Assembly (NCBI GenBank): GCA_029448655.1
Contig: JACCLO010000008.1
Span: forward strand, 2,542,001-2,606,000
Source: Wolfiporia cocos
Taxonomy: Eukaryota; Basidiomycota; Agaricomycetes; Polyporales; Phaeolaceae
DNA: 64,000 nucleotides
Direction: 5' to 3'
A model generated the notes under the pieces. It was not told where the DNA came from and did no database searches. It saw only the letters and a program-made list of their open reading frames with translations. The translations under genes were made by a program, and so were the position numbers. Of the stretch, positions 13,010-24,885 are shown piece after piece (within the stretch, counting starts at the first letter, position 1; each line of letters opens with the position of its first letter).

Positions 13010-13649
13010 TAGTGATGTGCCAGGCCCGGCCCGGCTCAAAAGCCCCGGCTTTGGCCCGGCTTTGGACGGCCTTGGCTTTTCAAAACCTCAGGCCGGGCCC
13101 CCATTGACGGCCCAGGGCTTGGCCCGGCCCGGCCTGGGGCTTGCCCGGGGCCTGGCACTGTGAGGATGATCATCACTGTAGCCACACAAACTCATAACGT
13201 ACCTTCTCCAACTATCTTCTGACAAAGCCAAGCTCCAGGATCTTCAATAATTAATGAATTATAGTGTGAAATCATCATTTCACCGGCACAGTGCTCTGTG
13301 GCGCGCCTTCCAAATGGGGCATCGTATAGGCGCCCAAAAGTGAGCGACAGGCTTCAGCACCAAGAATTCAATCCATGGGACTATCCTCTTGCTTGAATTT
13401 AAAGATATAGATATACTTCATTGGAATATGGCATACTGCTACTATATGTATCCTCATATCATAGTTACTAGACATTTTATCCGTTAGAGCTTTCAGGCCC
13501 GGGGCTCACGGCTTGGCCCGGCCTGGCTTGAGACACAAGCCGGGCCCTGGGCCGTCTCAGGCCGTGGTGTAGGGCCCGGCCTGGCCCGGCCCAAGTAGGG
13601 CTTGGCCCGGCCCGGCCTATGGCCCAAAGCCGGGCCTGGCACATCACTA
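13010..13649. mobile_element. Non-autonomous hAT element (640 bp) with perfect TIRs and TSD
   Basis: The element begins TAGTGATGTGCCAGGC and ends with its exact reverse complement; the terminal inverted repeat is at least 21 bp without mismatch. It is flanked on both sides by the identical 8-bp duplication GTCGATAT (13002-13009 and 13650-13657). The 8-bp duplication and the TAGTG terminus fit the hAT superfamily. About 150 bp at each end is made of repeated GGCCCGGCC/GGCTTGG-type subterminal motifs, and the central 340 bp is AT-richer and has no coding capacity. The ends resemble those of the transposase-bearing element at 26374-30051, so that family is the probable source of the transposase. 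Confidence 0.88.
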
Positions 13650-13802
13650 GTCGATATAATACACGCGTAATCAATCAATCACTATCCATGCTCGTGGGAA
13701 TGTATAGATAGATGCATATAGTAACGTTAATTTCGTTGCATGGTCATGATGGGGCGTGCGTACGTGAAGCAAAGGAGGAGGATCCTGATTTGAAGAAAAG
13801 AT

Positions 13803-14507
13803 CTAGCGCCGGCTGACTTTTAATTCCAGTACAACGCCGTCATGCGATGTCTGATCACGAAGCGGGGCGATACCGCCAAAATATGTTGCCCCGCGCAAAT
13901 AATCTATTCTGAGGATTCCCCTGCTCATCTCCGCGTGAGCCGCAGGACCCGCAATCTGCAAGCAGCGGGAAGAAAATGCAACGTTGATGTCGCTGTGCAG
14001 ATGGGCTGGGACTGAGACATGGAGGCCATGCTGGGTCGTAGGCGTGCGAAGGTGATCGTATATAGCCTGCAGTACATCACCGACAGTGACGGCTGCGTGT
14101 CTCCCGGCCGATATAACGATCGTCCAAGGGTATGCGGGATGAACAATGCGGAGAGTCAATGTACGTGTCGGCGGCATGGTCGCAGACTCCGCGAGAAGCG
14201 CCCTTGGGACTCCGCGCGAACCACGCAGCACGAGATCTTGGTCGTGTGCGTTGTCGCAGTCGTACAGCATGTTATACGTAAGCCGCGGCGGCAGTCCATT
14301 TGAACTCGTCGCCAGTAATGGATGCACGCCGAGCCACTGGGTGGTGTGTGTTGGTGGGAGAGGATACTGTGAGTCAACGGGGGGTAATGGGATAGTACGC
14401 CGCTTATTCAAAGGGGGTGGGCATTCAGGGGTGTTGATGCTTATGCGGGACGATGATGAGCGAGCAGTGTTCGCAGCGCAGAATGTGGGGTTGGTGTTAC
14501 GGCCCAT
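13803..14507 (-). CDS. DUF6699-type protein (copy 2)
   Basis: A 234-codon single-exon frame starts at the ATG at 14507. It follows the same plan as copy 1: a proline-rich N-terminus with NKRRTIPLPPVD, then LGVHPLLATS, LTYNMLYDCD, LLAESATMPPT, HPAYPWTIVI, VTVGDVLQAIYDHLRTP, SRGILRIDYLRGATYFGG and the terminal VVLELKV. The basic KQVRF motif at the N-terminus of copies 1 and 4 is replaced here by NPTFCAAN. The encoded domain is DUF6699-type with unknown function. A TATA box at 14612-14617 and an ATCCTCACC leader string match the arrangement of copy 1, so both copies probably kept their promoter after duplication. The gene looks intact. Confidence 0.78.
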   Translation of the reverse strand: MGRNTNPTFCAANTARSSSSRISINTPECPPPLNKRRTIPLPPVDSQYPLPPTHTTQWLGVHPLLATSSNGLPPRLTYNMLYDCDNAHDQDLVLRGSRGVPRALLAESATMPPTRTLTLRIVHPAYPWTIVISAGRHAAVTVGDVLQAIYDHLRTPTTQHGLHVSVPAHLHSDINVAFSSRCLQIAGPAAHAEMSRGILRIDYLRGATYFGGIAPLRDQTSHDGVVLELKVSRR

Positions 14508-14611
14508 GTCGTCAATGTTGGGGGCTGTGGTAAGGCAGTGATAGCAGGCAATGCCTTCAAGGATGAGGGGTGGGTGGGTAACTAAGGTGAGGATGACTGT
14601 AGCTTTGGGGC

Positions 14612-14617
14612 TTTATA
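14612..14617 (-). promoter_or_regulatory. TATA box of DUF6699 copy 2
   Basis: The minus strand reads CATATAAAGCC about 105 bp upstream of the ATG at 14507. An ATCCTCACC string follows, as in copy 1. Confidence 0.45.
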
Positions 14618-14649
14618 TGCTCAAAAGCCACCTAAGCGAAGGTCAAGAC

Positions 14650-17600
14650 CCGCGGGTATGCAGATTATTAGTACGTATCACCGAAGAGCGCGCGGGGTAT
14701 ACCGTGGTCAAGCGGGGGCATGACTCAGGCGTATGCGGCTGCGAGGAGCTGTGCAAGTCATGTTTCTATATTGGGTAGGACCATCACTTTCAACGTACGA
14801 GACATTGCAGAGCAGCGGGGGAAGCGGATGCTCGTGAGGCTCGCGAACCCAAGCTTGCGACGGCTTGCTTCGGGTCAAACCGAACCGGTACACCAGATCA
14901 ATCCCTGCAGACGCGATGTGCTGATTCTTAGCGACTTCCGGATGACATATCAATCCGGGCCGAGATTAGGAGGGATGCGTCACTTCTGAATACCGGCAAC
15001 TCCGGAAACCTGCCTTTTACAATCACGTTCGCAGACGCGTATAATTAAGGCGTAGATGTGAAAGTGATCTGCGGAGATTAGATGGCCGGGCAAATGGACG
15101 AATATGGCAATAAGACAACTGCGAGGACAATCGCAGAAGCGGCGCACGTGCTAAACAAGCGGCGGTCTTGCACGGTGGACAGTCTCACAGAGGAGGGCTG
15201 TCACCGTTACGAAGGCGAAGCCTAGCATTGGGGGTAGGCGGTTCTCTTGCGGCGGGCAGCGGAGCATAGATGACAGCATGGGAACCAGCGTCAGTCTGTC
15301 GTCGGATCATATCATGACGCTCGGGCGTGGCGAATTGATGATAACAGAGGACGTCCGGAGCGGACACCAATCGATGCCATGCACCAGAAATCTACTCCAA
15401 CATACCACGGCAGGCATCGCTAGCCGTGTTGCATCGTGCTATTAACGGCAAACGTGTCCAGATGAAGGGAGAGTTGAGGTTGCGCGGAGTTATTCCCAGA
15501 TAACTCTGACAAGGCGGGCATTCGTAGGCCGTGTTAACGTTCGTCTTCAGCTCCACAGGGCCCCGCCTTGTTACGAAGAGCAACTGCACGAGCCCTAGAT
15601 ACCCAGCACGGGCTATAGTAAGCACAAAGTTAGATGACAGGTCGGCGAGAGGTTGTGGAACGATTACGTGGAACAGCAGTGGCGGGCCTGCCTGTGTCAC
15701 TGTTGTTGCGATTCGAACTCCGTCCGCTTCCGCATATGTGGTTAATGGTTATCGTTGGCACATACACACCCTAGGACGAACTGCTGTAAGCAAAAAGTAT
15801 CCTGCATGTCCTGGAAAGGATATATCAATTTACTAGCGCATGTAGAATTCCTGTGACACAGCCATCTTGCATCGATAGCGGCCGTGGACAGTTGTTGCAC
15901 AGCGTGGTCGACACCTTGAGCGGATAAGCAATCAAGCTGGCCCATCCAGCAATCACCAAGCTTCCGGCTCGTTCGTTCCAGATCAATGTGCTGCCAATGC
16001 GGGGCAGTACAGGCGCATCAAGAAACGGCGAGCGGGGATTACACTAATTACCTTTGAACATTGCTCATCAAGGTTTGAACGCAGATCGGATGGCCAGTAT
16101 CCCTCCGCTTCCACCTCACGGTAGCTGCACTTCCTGCGACAACGCTTGCTGACCACGCAGCAGCGGGTGACAACGCCGGCGCTTTTGCTGCCCCACGAAC
16201 CCCACTTCGCGAGGCGCTTCACGTTTGCTTTGTGGTGCTTCAGGGATGATGGTCGCATTATTAGCCATCTGAGCGCAGTAAAATGTGTGCAGATGAACTT
16301 TGCGATTGGCATTACAGGACCGGCGAGAAGAATGCAAGTCATCGATCAGCTTTGAGTGTGCCCCTGTCAGCGTGCTTCCATCGTTTTGACGATAACAATT
16401 GTCCGGCGGCACTGCATGTCCTGATTGCACCCATAATCAGTTTCATGATCCCCGCACGCCGCTAAATTCTGACAGCAGGCCATCGTGCGTTAGCGGAAGA
16501 CATCGATGCGGCCGCAAAACTCGTGCTTGGTACAGTGCTCATACCGTCCGTGTCATAAGTTCATTTACAAGAAACGTGCAGCTTTTAGTCGACAGAGCAC
16601 GCACCGATAGAATCAATGACGTCCCGCTGTTGCGATCGCAATGTCAGACACGGATATTTGCGTTCATTTGAGCACTAGCGGGGTGCATGGCCTGCTACCA
16701 CGACGTTACGCCACGCAAGGCAGGACGCACGGCACGCGGACTGGAGTAAGCTCAGCTGGCGTGCGGGAGCCACGGGTGATCGCGATCGCAGCGCATCGGA
16801 TCAAACTGCCACGCGCGCATACTCGTATCCTCGAGGCGGGCCACGATCACCTATCCGGCGGACATGCACCACTCCACGCCAGACGGCCCCTGCATACTCT
16901 ATGTTAGCGTTCCTGAGCACCACAAGGCAGTGTACCGAGCACTCTACTCCAGCGCATATTCCCGCGGTCCGCGTCGCATGCTGGGAAGCATGCACATGCA
17001 CATGTGATGCGGAAATGACGGTGCAAACGTGCTTGCGCAATCTCGGTTAAGGTGCACGCTCACATCCCATCTGCGTCCGTGCATCAAGATTACGAGCAGA
17101 AGCGATGACCTCATCTTCATTCAACTCTGTTTCTACGGCCTCGAGGCGTGACGTGCCACCGGCCTCTCATTCCGGTTCGGCAGACGCGGGGAGGCGAGGA
17201 ACAAGCTTCAATCGCACCGCAAGGCCTGACAGATAGCGCGGCGCCCGGAGCGAGCCTGCCTCTGCATCTCTACGTCATAGAGAGTGAGATTGGCCGCTCG
17301 ACCAAGTGCCGTATCTTCGTGTCGTCGGGCGGTCGTGCAAGCCGGGCCTACCGTGGCGATGACATGGACCCTTGGCAGCGAGATGCAGTTGCGGCTGAGG
17401 CATTACGGCTCGTCCCGGCACAGCATAACGCCCTGGTCAGTCAACAGCAAAACAAAGGATGGACGAACCTTGTCAACACGTGAATGGCAAACTCGACCAC
17501 GGGCATCCTGGCGTCGGATGAACGGGGCAGAGCATCGGTCAACGATGCTCTGAACATTGCTGGCACTGCTTCGTAACAAGGGAGCTGAGACGGCGATGCC

Positions 17601-19071
17601 GCACCGTGATGCGATGGCATGGATGTGCAGACGCGCATAGGTCACGTTCGTGATATGAAACGCTGTCTGGGCACAATTCCTCGGAGTTCCGTCCTTGTCA
17701 ACGAACAATGGCTCAAAGAACCGTCGGTGGATCGGCGCGCGCAGGAGCCTGCTGGCATATTGATATGTGTGCGGTTCAGAAACGCCTAGGACCAGTGGCT
17801 CCATCAGCTGCTACGTCGCAGACCTCTTGTTATTGATTATCCTGTGTCATAATCCTGGAGGCGAGTTCGGATTCTAAATTTGATCATATAACAATGCTAT
17901 GAGAGCAGACTCACGAACATCAGCACAGCCGTGATGGAATTGAATTGTAACCTCTACCACAGCTCCGTAACAAAAGAACTGGACGATGGTGCCAGCTCGA
18001 CACGGGCGCATGCAGATGGCGCGGAGTCCAAGAAGGCATAGGGCGTCAGGCGTGGTCTGCGGTCCGGCGACCTCTACGAGCAATTCGTAATATTGCGACG
18101 TGCATGCGAAGTACGGAGGATCAGCTTAATTCGTGAAGTAAGGTTCGGGGACACCAGCCCTGTCAGCTGCAGCAACCGCGATCAAAATTGCAAAGACCTC
18201 GAAACGTCTTGGGCGTAAATGTCTTGAAAGCACGATCTCAATCTCCAATGATCCAGGACGCTATGCGAAAAGCGAGCAAGCACCGATGCGACGGCGATCT
18301 GAATTGAATAGTAACCTTCGCCACAGCCCGTTGCGGGACAGTCGAGCGGTGGCACCGCTCGGAACGAGGGCCCCAGGAAACTCCCCTACGCGCAAGCCCC
18401 TCGATATCCCGCAAAAAGCGTAATGTTTCCGGTCTGAGAACACAAAACGTTACGGCACAAGCGCTCAACATCTGCCTTGTGGTGTTTGGCATTCCCACTT
18501 ACAGGATTCCGTAGAAAGGACTATCTGCAGAAATATTCTTGATAACCCAGCCGCATCGCTCCAATCTGTTCGACGATACTGCAGTTCGATTGTCGCAAGA
18601 GCGCGTTCCGGGGCCAAGCCACTAAGGGGATTGGCCTCCTGCACGCTTATGGCGCCGCGCGGACGAGTGGCATCCACGGCCGGACCGGCCAAGTGCCGCG
18701 GCGCTCGTCAAGACATTCTTGTACCCGAAGACGGCCGATGGACCGACGCGCGAGCTGTCATGGCCTGGGAACACGACCACAGGAGCTGCCAACGAGCATC
18801 CCAACAGGCAGCTATCGCCGAGGCGGAAGCGAGAGGAGCTGCAGAACGCAGCCAGGCCCAACCACGCGCGAGCGGTGGAGTGAAGCCACAGGCATCAGCG
18901 CGCTGCCGATGTTTGATCCGGACATCTCAACGCGTTGACCACGAGGACTCCCGCGAATCTCACGCCCGGCTGGGCCATGAAATGCAGGAGCTGGCGGATC
19001 TGTGTCGAACCTGGTTCTTCCCGGTTGTGTCGGCTTTTCCAGATTAGGCTAATCTGCGGGCTTTGTCCGTT
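14650..19071. other. Intergenic; faint minus-strand repeats, no gene recognised
   Basis: No family is recognisable. Two minus-strand stretches, about 17930-18060 and 18290-18380, share the translated pattern VEVTIQF/KVTIQF preceded by a similar block. A third, at about 15550-15670, aligns more weakly (LVQLLFVTRRGPVELKT against TIVQFFCYGAVVEVTIQ). They could be remnants of one duplicated coding unit. I could not assign a family or build a complete gene. GC content rises through this stretch. Confidence 0.35.
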
Positions 19072-19145
19072 TTTTCGTTCGCATTCCCCGACCGGCTCGT
19101 GGGACCATTTTTCGCCTGCACTCTCCGACCGGCTTGTGGGGCTAT
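19072..19145 (+). repeat. Two-copy tandem repeat, about 37 bp
   Basis: Two adjacent imperfect copies share the core CGACCGGCTYGTGGG and a preceding TTTTTCG. No function is evident. Confidence 0.55.
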
Positions 19146-21118
19146 TCCACACAGATAAAGAGTCTCGGCCCCGGAATACTTCGCGAAATGCGCGTAGGTG
19201 GCTCTCCATTCATTTGAAGGTTGATGTATTGCTATGATGGCATCGAAGGCCAAACGACGAATGTCATCGCTGCCAGCCGCTTATCCCAGCTCCCCGCGCT
19301 GCCCAGGCCCGGACTTGCACCCCGCATACCGGCACTTCGCAACGAGCGGCGAGATTCTTGTACGCGCTAGCCTTTCTAGGTCGGCCAGCCCCTCAATTCC
19401 AACCCGACTAACGGACCAAAAGCAGCTATGCCTTGACCGGATTCTCGATCGGCGTATCGTCCGATTCGCAGCGGCCCACGACCACTCGGGGACAGATCCG
19501 ACCGCCATGGGCACGATCGGCACCCACGCGACCCTGCCTGCGCACGGAGGCATGTCGTACCCCGCCCGTACAGGTGGTGCCTGGGGCCTCAGCCCTCGGG
19601 GTTCGGGCGCGAGACGCCCCCCTCTCTCTCGCCACCACCAGTGCGCAAATCGTCCAGACCCGGCACCGCGGGAAGGGCGCGCGGGCGCGCAGACGCAGTC
19701 ACCGAACCACGCGCAGCCGCAGGGCGTGGACGTGAGTCTATCACGCGCGCACTTGACACCTGCCACCCGCACTCGGCACCTGCTGCCCGCGCGCTCGCGC
19801 GCACTTGACGGCCTGCTACCCACGCTCGCGCGCGGCGGCGAGGGGCACACGAGCCGTTAAGGAGACCCGAGACCCTTGGCCCTCAAGCTCGGCGGCTCGG
19901 CGGACGCGTGCGCCGTGCTCTGATGGGGCTTGTGTGCGGAGAACGGTTCGCGTTCGCAGGGCGTGGGTGAGCTCGCCTGCGCATGCGCGCGGCGAAGGTC
20001 GCCGCCGAGATGACACCGGGAGAATGACAATAGCTGCGGTGGGCAAAGAGCGTCGGAGGGCATTTCACAGTGCCAGTACGATGAGGGTGGCACGACGCGA
20101 TCCGACCGACAATGGGAGATCGCCCCGATGCGGCAGGGTGTGCCGCTGTGAGAAAGATGGAGCCTTCAGCTTGAAGCTTGAAGTAATCGGGGCCGCACAC
20201 GCTGCACGATCTGCCACGAGGCGTGTGCGTTAGCGTAGGGATGCCGCTGACAAGGCACGCCCGAGTAAGATCTCGCGCCACGCGGTGGCGGTGGCCCGTG
20301 CACACGCCCCAGCGATGGGGCGCGATCATGCGCGATCATGCGCGATCGAGGAAGGCCCACGGACGAGACGTACTGCGGAACACACGCCAGCTCTGTCAGC
20401 GCGCGGTCCCAGCCGCGATCCCGCTGGCAGGGCCGAATGAATGTGGGGTCCAGGTCTGCGCGATCAGGTTTCTGGGGCACCCCGCGGTGCGCGATAGGCA
20501 TCGCTGTTTGCTTTGATGTGATGCGCATGAATGGCAGGCTCCGCGCGAGCGAGCGGTGCGCGGGGGATGGGCTTGCCCAGCAACGCAGGCCGCCCGGTAC
20601 CGGGGCACTGCTACTAGTGTCGCACCACCGCTGCTGGGAAGGCGCAGCGACTGAATTGCAACGGTCGGCCGCGCGGTGCCACCGCGTCCCACACCATGGA
20701 GGAATAACAAGAGAAGCGCGGCGCAGCGCACAGCGTGGTCGGGTTGGCGGGCTAGTGGCACCACGATGGATAAGAGGGGATAAGGAGCTCTGGAACGTGC
20801 CGGATGATGTCGGCGTCTGATTCGCTCAGTGTTTGGCCACGTTGCGGGCTACGCGTCTTCCGAGACTTGACCGAGTACGTGTATTCTGTCATCCGCCGTG
20901 TACGCCCACGGCTGCGAGCAGGCATCGGGATGGCGCGAGGGTCCGCGGGTTGCTGCCCTGACGTGCACCTGCCAAATCCGGCCAGATCTGTCCCAGTTGC
21001 CTTGGTGAGCCACCGCGGCCGTCTTGCTTCCGTCTTTCAATATCTGTGCTGATCTGACTCGCACCGCGTTCGACAAATCTCAGCCCTGTGCGCCAGCGGA
21101 GACATAAAAGACGACGCG
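19146..21118. other. GC-rich intergenic island, no gene recognised
   Basis: The GC content here is strikingly high. Long overlapping frames on both strands (19234-19860 plus, 19281-19850 minus, 20338-20820 plus) are what GC-rich DNA gives when stop codons are rare. They carry no motif and are rich in Arg, Ala and Pro. I treat the stretch as non-coding. Confidence 0.45.
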
Positions 21119-22045
21119 ATGCACCCGTTCGTAGCTAACTACCCACCGGTCCCGTACGCGAGCGTGGATCACGTCGCGCCGTACTCGCCCTCCGCATACA
21201 GCCCCATCGCATATCCCCCGAGCACATACAGCCCAAGCACGCAGAGTCCGAGCACATACAGCCAGAACGCATACGGCCCGAGGACATACAGCCAGACCGC
21301 GTACAGCCCCAACGCATACCTGATGCCCGGCACGACCAAACGCGTCCACTTCGACCTCCCGCCGACGCCCTCGCCGACGCTCTCGCACTCCTCGCTCGCC
21401 TCGTCGGCCGGGCCGAGCACGCCCCCGCAGTACCCGCTCGCGCCGCACTACTCGCCGCCGGCGCACCCGTACCCGCTCTACGCGCCCGACTCGCCCGCAG
21501 CGCACCCGAGCAGCCCCGGCGCCGTCGTCCAGCTGCACGGGGCGCTGCTCCCCTCGCCGCACCCTGTCTTCGCATGGGACATGGCCGCGCCGCCGAGCAC
21601 CGCGCACATCCCGGGCTTCCCCGCGCCGCTCCCGCCCGCGCTTCTCGCCGAGCCCGCGACGCACCCGCCGCGGCCCGCGCTCATGCTCGTGTGTGCGCTC
21701 CTCCCGTGGGCGGTGCACGCCGCGCCCGCAGTGGGCAGCGGCGCGGTCTCCGTTGGGGACGTCCTGCACGCGCTGCACCGCGCGCTCCGCCGGCCCGTCG
21801 CGCCCGCGGAGCTCGCCGCGCTCCCGCCCGCGGGCCAGGACGGCGTCGCGCGCGCGTTCCACGCGCGCCACAAGGCGCTGCGCGACCCCGCCGCGCGTGA
21901 CGCGGAGCGCGCGAAGGGCGTGCGCCGCGTCGACTTCCTCATGCACGCGACCCGCTTCGCCGGCCTCTCCGTCGTCGCGGGCGGCGCGCCGATGGCGGGG
22001 AAGGCGCTCGGCGACGTGTGGGCCGTGCATGTTGTCTACCCGTGA
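21119..22045 (+). CDS. DUF6699-type protein with N-terminal YSPx[AT] repeats (copy 3)
   Basis: A 308-codon uninterrupted frame starts at the ATG at 21119. Residues 22-66 form nine tandem pentapeptides of the type Y-S-P-x-[A/T]. A basic motif KRVHFDLPPTP follows, matching the KQVRF motif of copies 1 and 4, then a Ser/Pro-rich linker. The DUF6699-type domain keeps VFAWDMAAP, LLAEPATHPP, VSVGDVLHALHRAL, AKGVRRVDFLMHATRFAG and a hydrophobic C-terminus (VWAVHVVYP). Codon use is extremely GC-rich at third positions, unlike copies 1, 2 and 4. The repeat region suggests a disordered, possibly phosphorylated tail, but that is inference. The 316-codon antisense frame over the same DNA is an Arg-rich shadow. 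Confidence 0.78.
   Translation: MHPFVANYPPVPYASVDHVAPYSPSAYSPIAYPPSTYSPSTQSPSTYSQNAYGPRTYSQTAYSPNAYLMPGTTKRVHFDLPPTPSPTLSHSSLASSAGPSTPPQYPLAPHYSPPAHPYPLYAPDSPAAHPSSPGAVVQLHGALLPSPHPVFAWDMAAPPSTAHIPGFPAPLPPALLAEPATHPPRPALMLVCALLPWAVHAAPAVGSGAVSVGDVLHALHRALRRPVAPAELAALPPAGQDGVARAFHARHKALRDPAARDAERAKGVRRVDFLMHATRFAGLSVVAGGAPMAGKALGDVWAVHVVYP
21182..21316 (+). repeat. Nine 15-bp coding repeats (YSPx[AT])
   Basis: Nine in-frame 15-bp units give the pentapeptides YSPSA, YSPIA, YPPST, YSPST, QSPST, YSQNA, YGPRT, YSQTA and YSPNA. The units have diverged at the nucleotide level while keeping Tyr at position 1 (8 of 9) and a small residue at position 5. Confidence 0.85.
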
Positions 22046-23751
22046 GCCCGCAGCGCGCGGGGGGCACCCCTGTCGTCATCGCACCGCGGCGCTGGCCACA
22101 TATCAGCGCAGCTGCCAACCCCGCATCCACGATCGACTTATTTATCCTTATTCGCATCACCCATCACGACCATGACGACGACGGACCCAGAATGCAGACG
22201 GACTGCCATCATAGATTCGCCCTGATCAAGTTATTCCTGAGTGTTGCCCCGGTGTACGATACCCGCTAGACCCCCCACTGTAACTTTCCCGCACTCGTAC
22301 CATACGCTTACCCGCACTGTATCCCCGGCGTAGTCACGCCCTATTCTGTACCAGCCCGTGTCCGGGTGTATGTATGACTTATGCCTATGTATGTATCACC
22401 TCTATGTGACAAGCCACTTGTACGATGTTAGGACGGTGCAGCAGTATCTGCCAACTACTACAACTTGCGAGATGTGCGTGTCATCGAGGCCGGCAATTCA
22501 CATGCACGCGCCCGAATCCGGTGCCAGATCTGCGTGTGAATCGACCGAGGCGGTGGGTGAAGAGCGTTCGCTGAGATCGTCCAATTTGGAAGGAGGAATC
22601 CGATCGGGCGGAGATCCCATCGACAGCACGGGCTGCGGCGCGGCCGGGGCCGCCCGCCTCGAGACGAGGCGCGTATCAGTCTCGACCCCTCACGTGATAC
22701 TCCATCAAGGACTCAAAGCGCTTCAAAGATTCCTGGAGCACACGACGTCCTTCATGAAGCCCCCAGTCATATCCCCCTACCCAGGGTAAGCATCTTGGCT
22801 CTTGCTCTTGATGAGCCTTTCCTTCAATTAATTTTCCGTCAACATTTCACACGTACGACCTCGTCCATCTCCTTACCATTACACCTAGTATACCACTCCC
22901 ATACGTACCCTGGCGCCTGCGGCCCACGCTCATGTAACTAGTTTTACTGACGGCGTGTAGTCAATGTTTCACAACAACAAACGACGGCGACAAGGCATGT
23001 TACCACGCGTGATCTCTTGATCACACCATACTCCACATCATTGCTCCACCACGGAAAACGCCGAGTCATAATCATCGATAACGAATCACCTCTAATCAGA
23101 TATTCAAGCTCCGCCAGCGCTTACCGTCTGGGCACACATACCGCCGGCATCGGTCGCACGCGCTGCGAGGGCCGCGATGGCTCAGCGCTCCCGCTCAGCT
23201 CCTGCGCAGCGTCTTCTGGTATGTGCCGCTGGTCTCCGCGAGCTGTCCAGAGGCCGTCTCCGATAGGTCCTGGGCGGCGTACGTGGCAGCACGGCGCCGT
23301 GCACGACAGCCTGCCATCCGAGCAGCTGGCCGCTAGTACAGGTATAGCTGGGGTCTTGCCACTTGCGAGGGCAAGTGGGAAGCGATAGGCACGTCGCCCA
23401 GCTTGCGCTGTCGCCGGTCGGACGAATGCCGCCGCCAGTACTCAGCCACATACGCACGCATAATTCAATCCCATTGTCCAGAATGGAAGGGCTTCTAGAC
23501 TGACGCAGGGACCCGGCGGTGCGATCTTCCGCTTTCGCGAATCGCCCCGGAAGGGGACGGTACGGATCGCACCGTGGTGCTTGCTTCTCTGGATCCGTCA
23601 GAATGTGCACTGTGCGGCCCAGGGTCGCATCGGCAGCTTGCGCTACGATGTATCCACTGAACTCTTCATGTGTCATCATAATGGTTCTTTGCGCTGACAG
23701 CACAGAAGGCGGTGTATCACTGCTCCTTCAACGTTTCATGAACTTGATTCC
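22046..23751. other. Intergenic; one uncertain minus-strand frame
   Basis: A minus-strand frame at about 23182-23681 (two consecutive ATGs, MMTHEEFSGYIVAQAADATLG) reads like protein at its start but loses that character after about 60 residues, and I recognise no family. Nothing else here is supported. Confidence 0.3.
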
Positions 23752-24115
23752 TGTGCACGCACTGTCTGCCTCTGTGAGTTTGTACGGGATGCTTTGTGTT
23801 ATAGATACGCTTCTTTCCTGGAACCCATGGCATGGAAGCATCTCCGCGCGATGCAGAGCGGCCCTTTATGCCCAACGACGTAAGTGGGTTTGTGTAAATC
23901 TTGCCGATGTTGGTGACAAACTCACTGATTCAGTCTAGTGTGTCGGTGAAAATTGTCTATTCTGCGTCGAGGCACATTCTTTGGCCCCCATGCACGAACT
24001 GTCTACATCTGTGAGCTTGTACATGCCCCTTCCAGTCATAGCTGCGCTTCTCCCCCACTCGGTATTGAAGCATCTCCGCGCGATCGGCAATGCTATTGAT
24101 TCAATCTAGTATCTC
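23752..24115 (+). repeat. Degenerate direct duplication (two units, about 235 bp apart)
   Basis: Unit 1 (from about 23752) and unit 2 (from about 23988) share, in order, TGCACG-ACTGTCT, TGTGAG-TTGTAC, a TACGCTTCT/TGCGCTTCT block, GAAGCATCTCCGCGCGAT and a GATTCARTCTAGT end. Unit 2 lacks an internal piece of unit 1. There is no coding content that I recognise. Confidence 0.6.
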
Positions 24116-24885
24116 GACGGTAGGTGCTGTTGTTCCGCTTAGACCTTTGCAAGCCCTGCATTACCGCCTATATGTCTGTTCATAGTTATTGAACGCGTTA
24201 TGCATCACGAACAAAGCTTAACAATCGCGCCCGCTTAATTCCTGCCGTCTATGTCAACGTCGCGGCGGCGTGGATGTAGCAGCTCAGACGTCCCTTCCTC
24301 ATAGCATTCGCCCGATCGATGCTTCCTCTGACCTGAGTCAGGGCATCCGCGTCTCCTGCGCGTGGGAAGACGCTGGCTTACATCTACACCGACAGCCACC
24401 TGAACAGCTTGTGGTCTGATAGTTGTTCGGGCTTGCCCCGTGAACGGGAAGATTGCATGGGGGCGATGTACCCCCGCACACCTGATTAGGAAGTTGTACA
24501 GTACAGGCGCTTCGCGCTCATCAGGTCCGTACCACAACCACAGCCAGAAAGATCGTCTAGAAGCGCGATCCTCTCCTATGTCTTGGCCGCAGTGTGTGGC
24601 GTCTGTACTCTATATAATGGGCTGGGGCATGCTGATTTTCCAGTCCCATCCGCAATTGCTACCTCTGGACTTGCCTCGGGCGGCCACACTAAGACTTCAG
24701 CCTGTGGTTCTGCATTTGTGCTTGTCCCTACATACAGCGGATATCGGACCATACACCCGCGGCTGAGGTAAGTGTGCTATGCTGCGCACCTTCTCCCGTA
24801 TTCCAGATTTGTTGACGTCCGCTATATAGCCACATTCATTGGAATAGTTGCCGTACACGACCAAAACGATACGTGGCACGCCAAA

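Noticed and set aside
15700..15725. tRNA B-box-like GAGTTCGAATC on the minus strand
   Set aside because: No A box or acceptor stem at a usable distance.
19234..19860. 208- and 189-codon frames on opposite strands
   Set aside because: They overlap almost completely, lie in GC-rich DNA where stops are rare, and show no domain.
21080..22030. 316-codon minus-strand frame opposite DUF6699 copy 3
   Set aside because: Arg/Gly/Val-rich, no motif; a shadow caused by GC-rich codons of the real gene.
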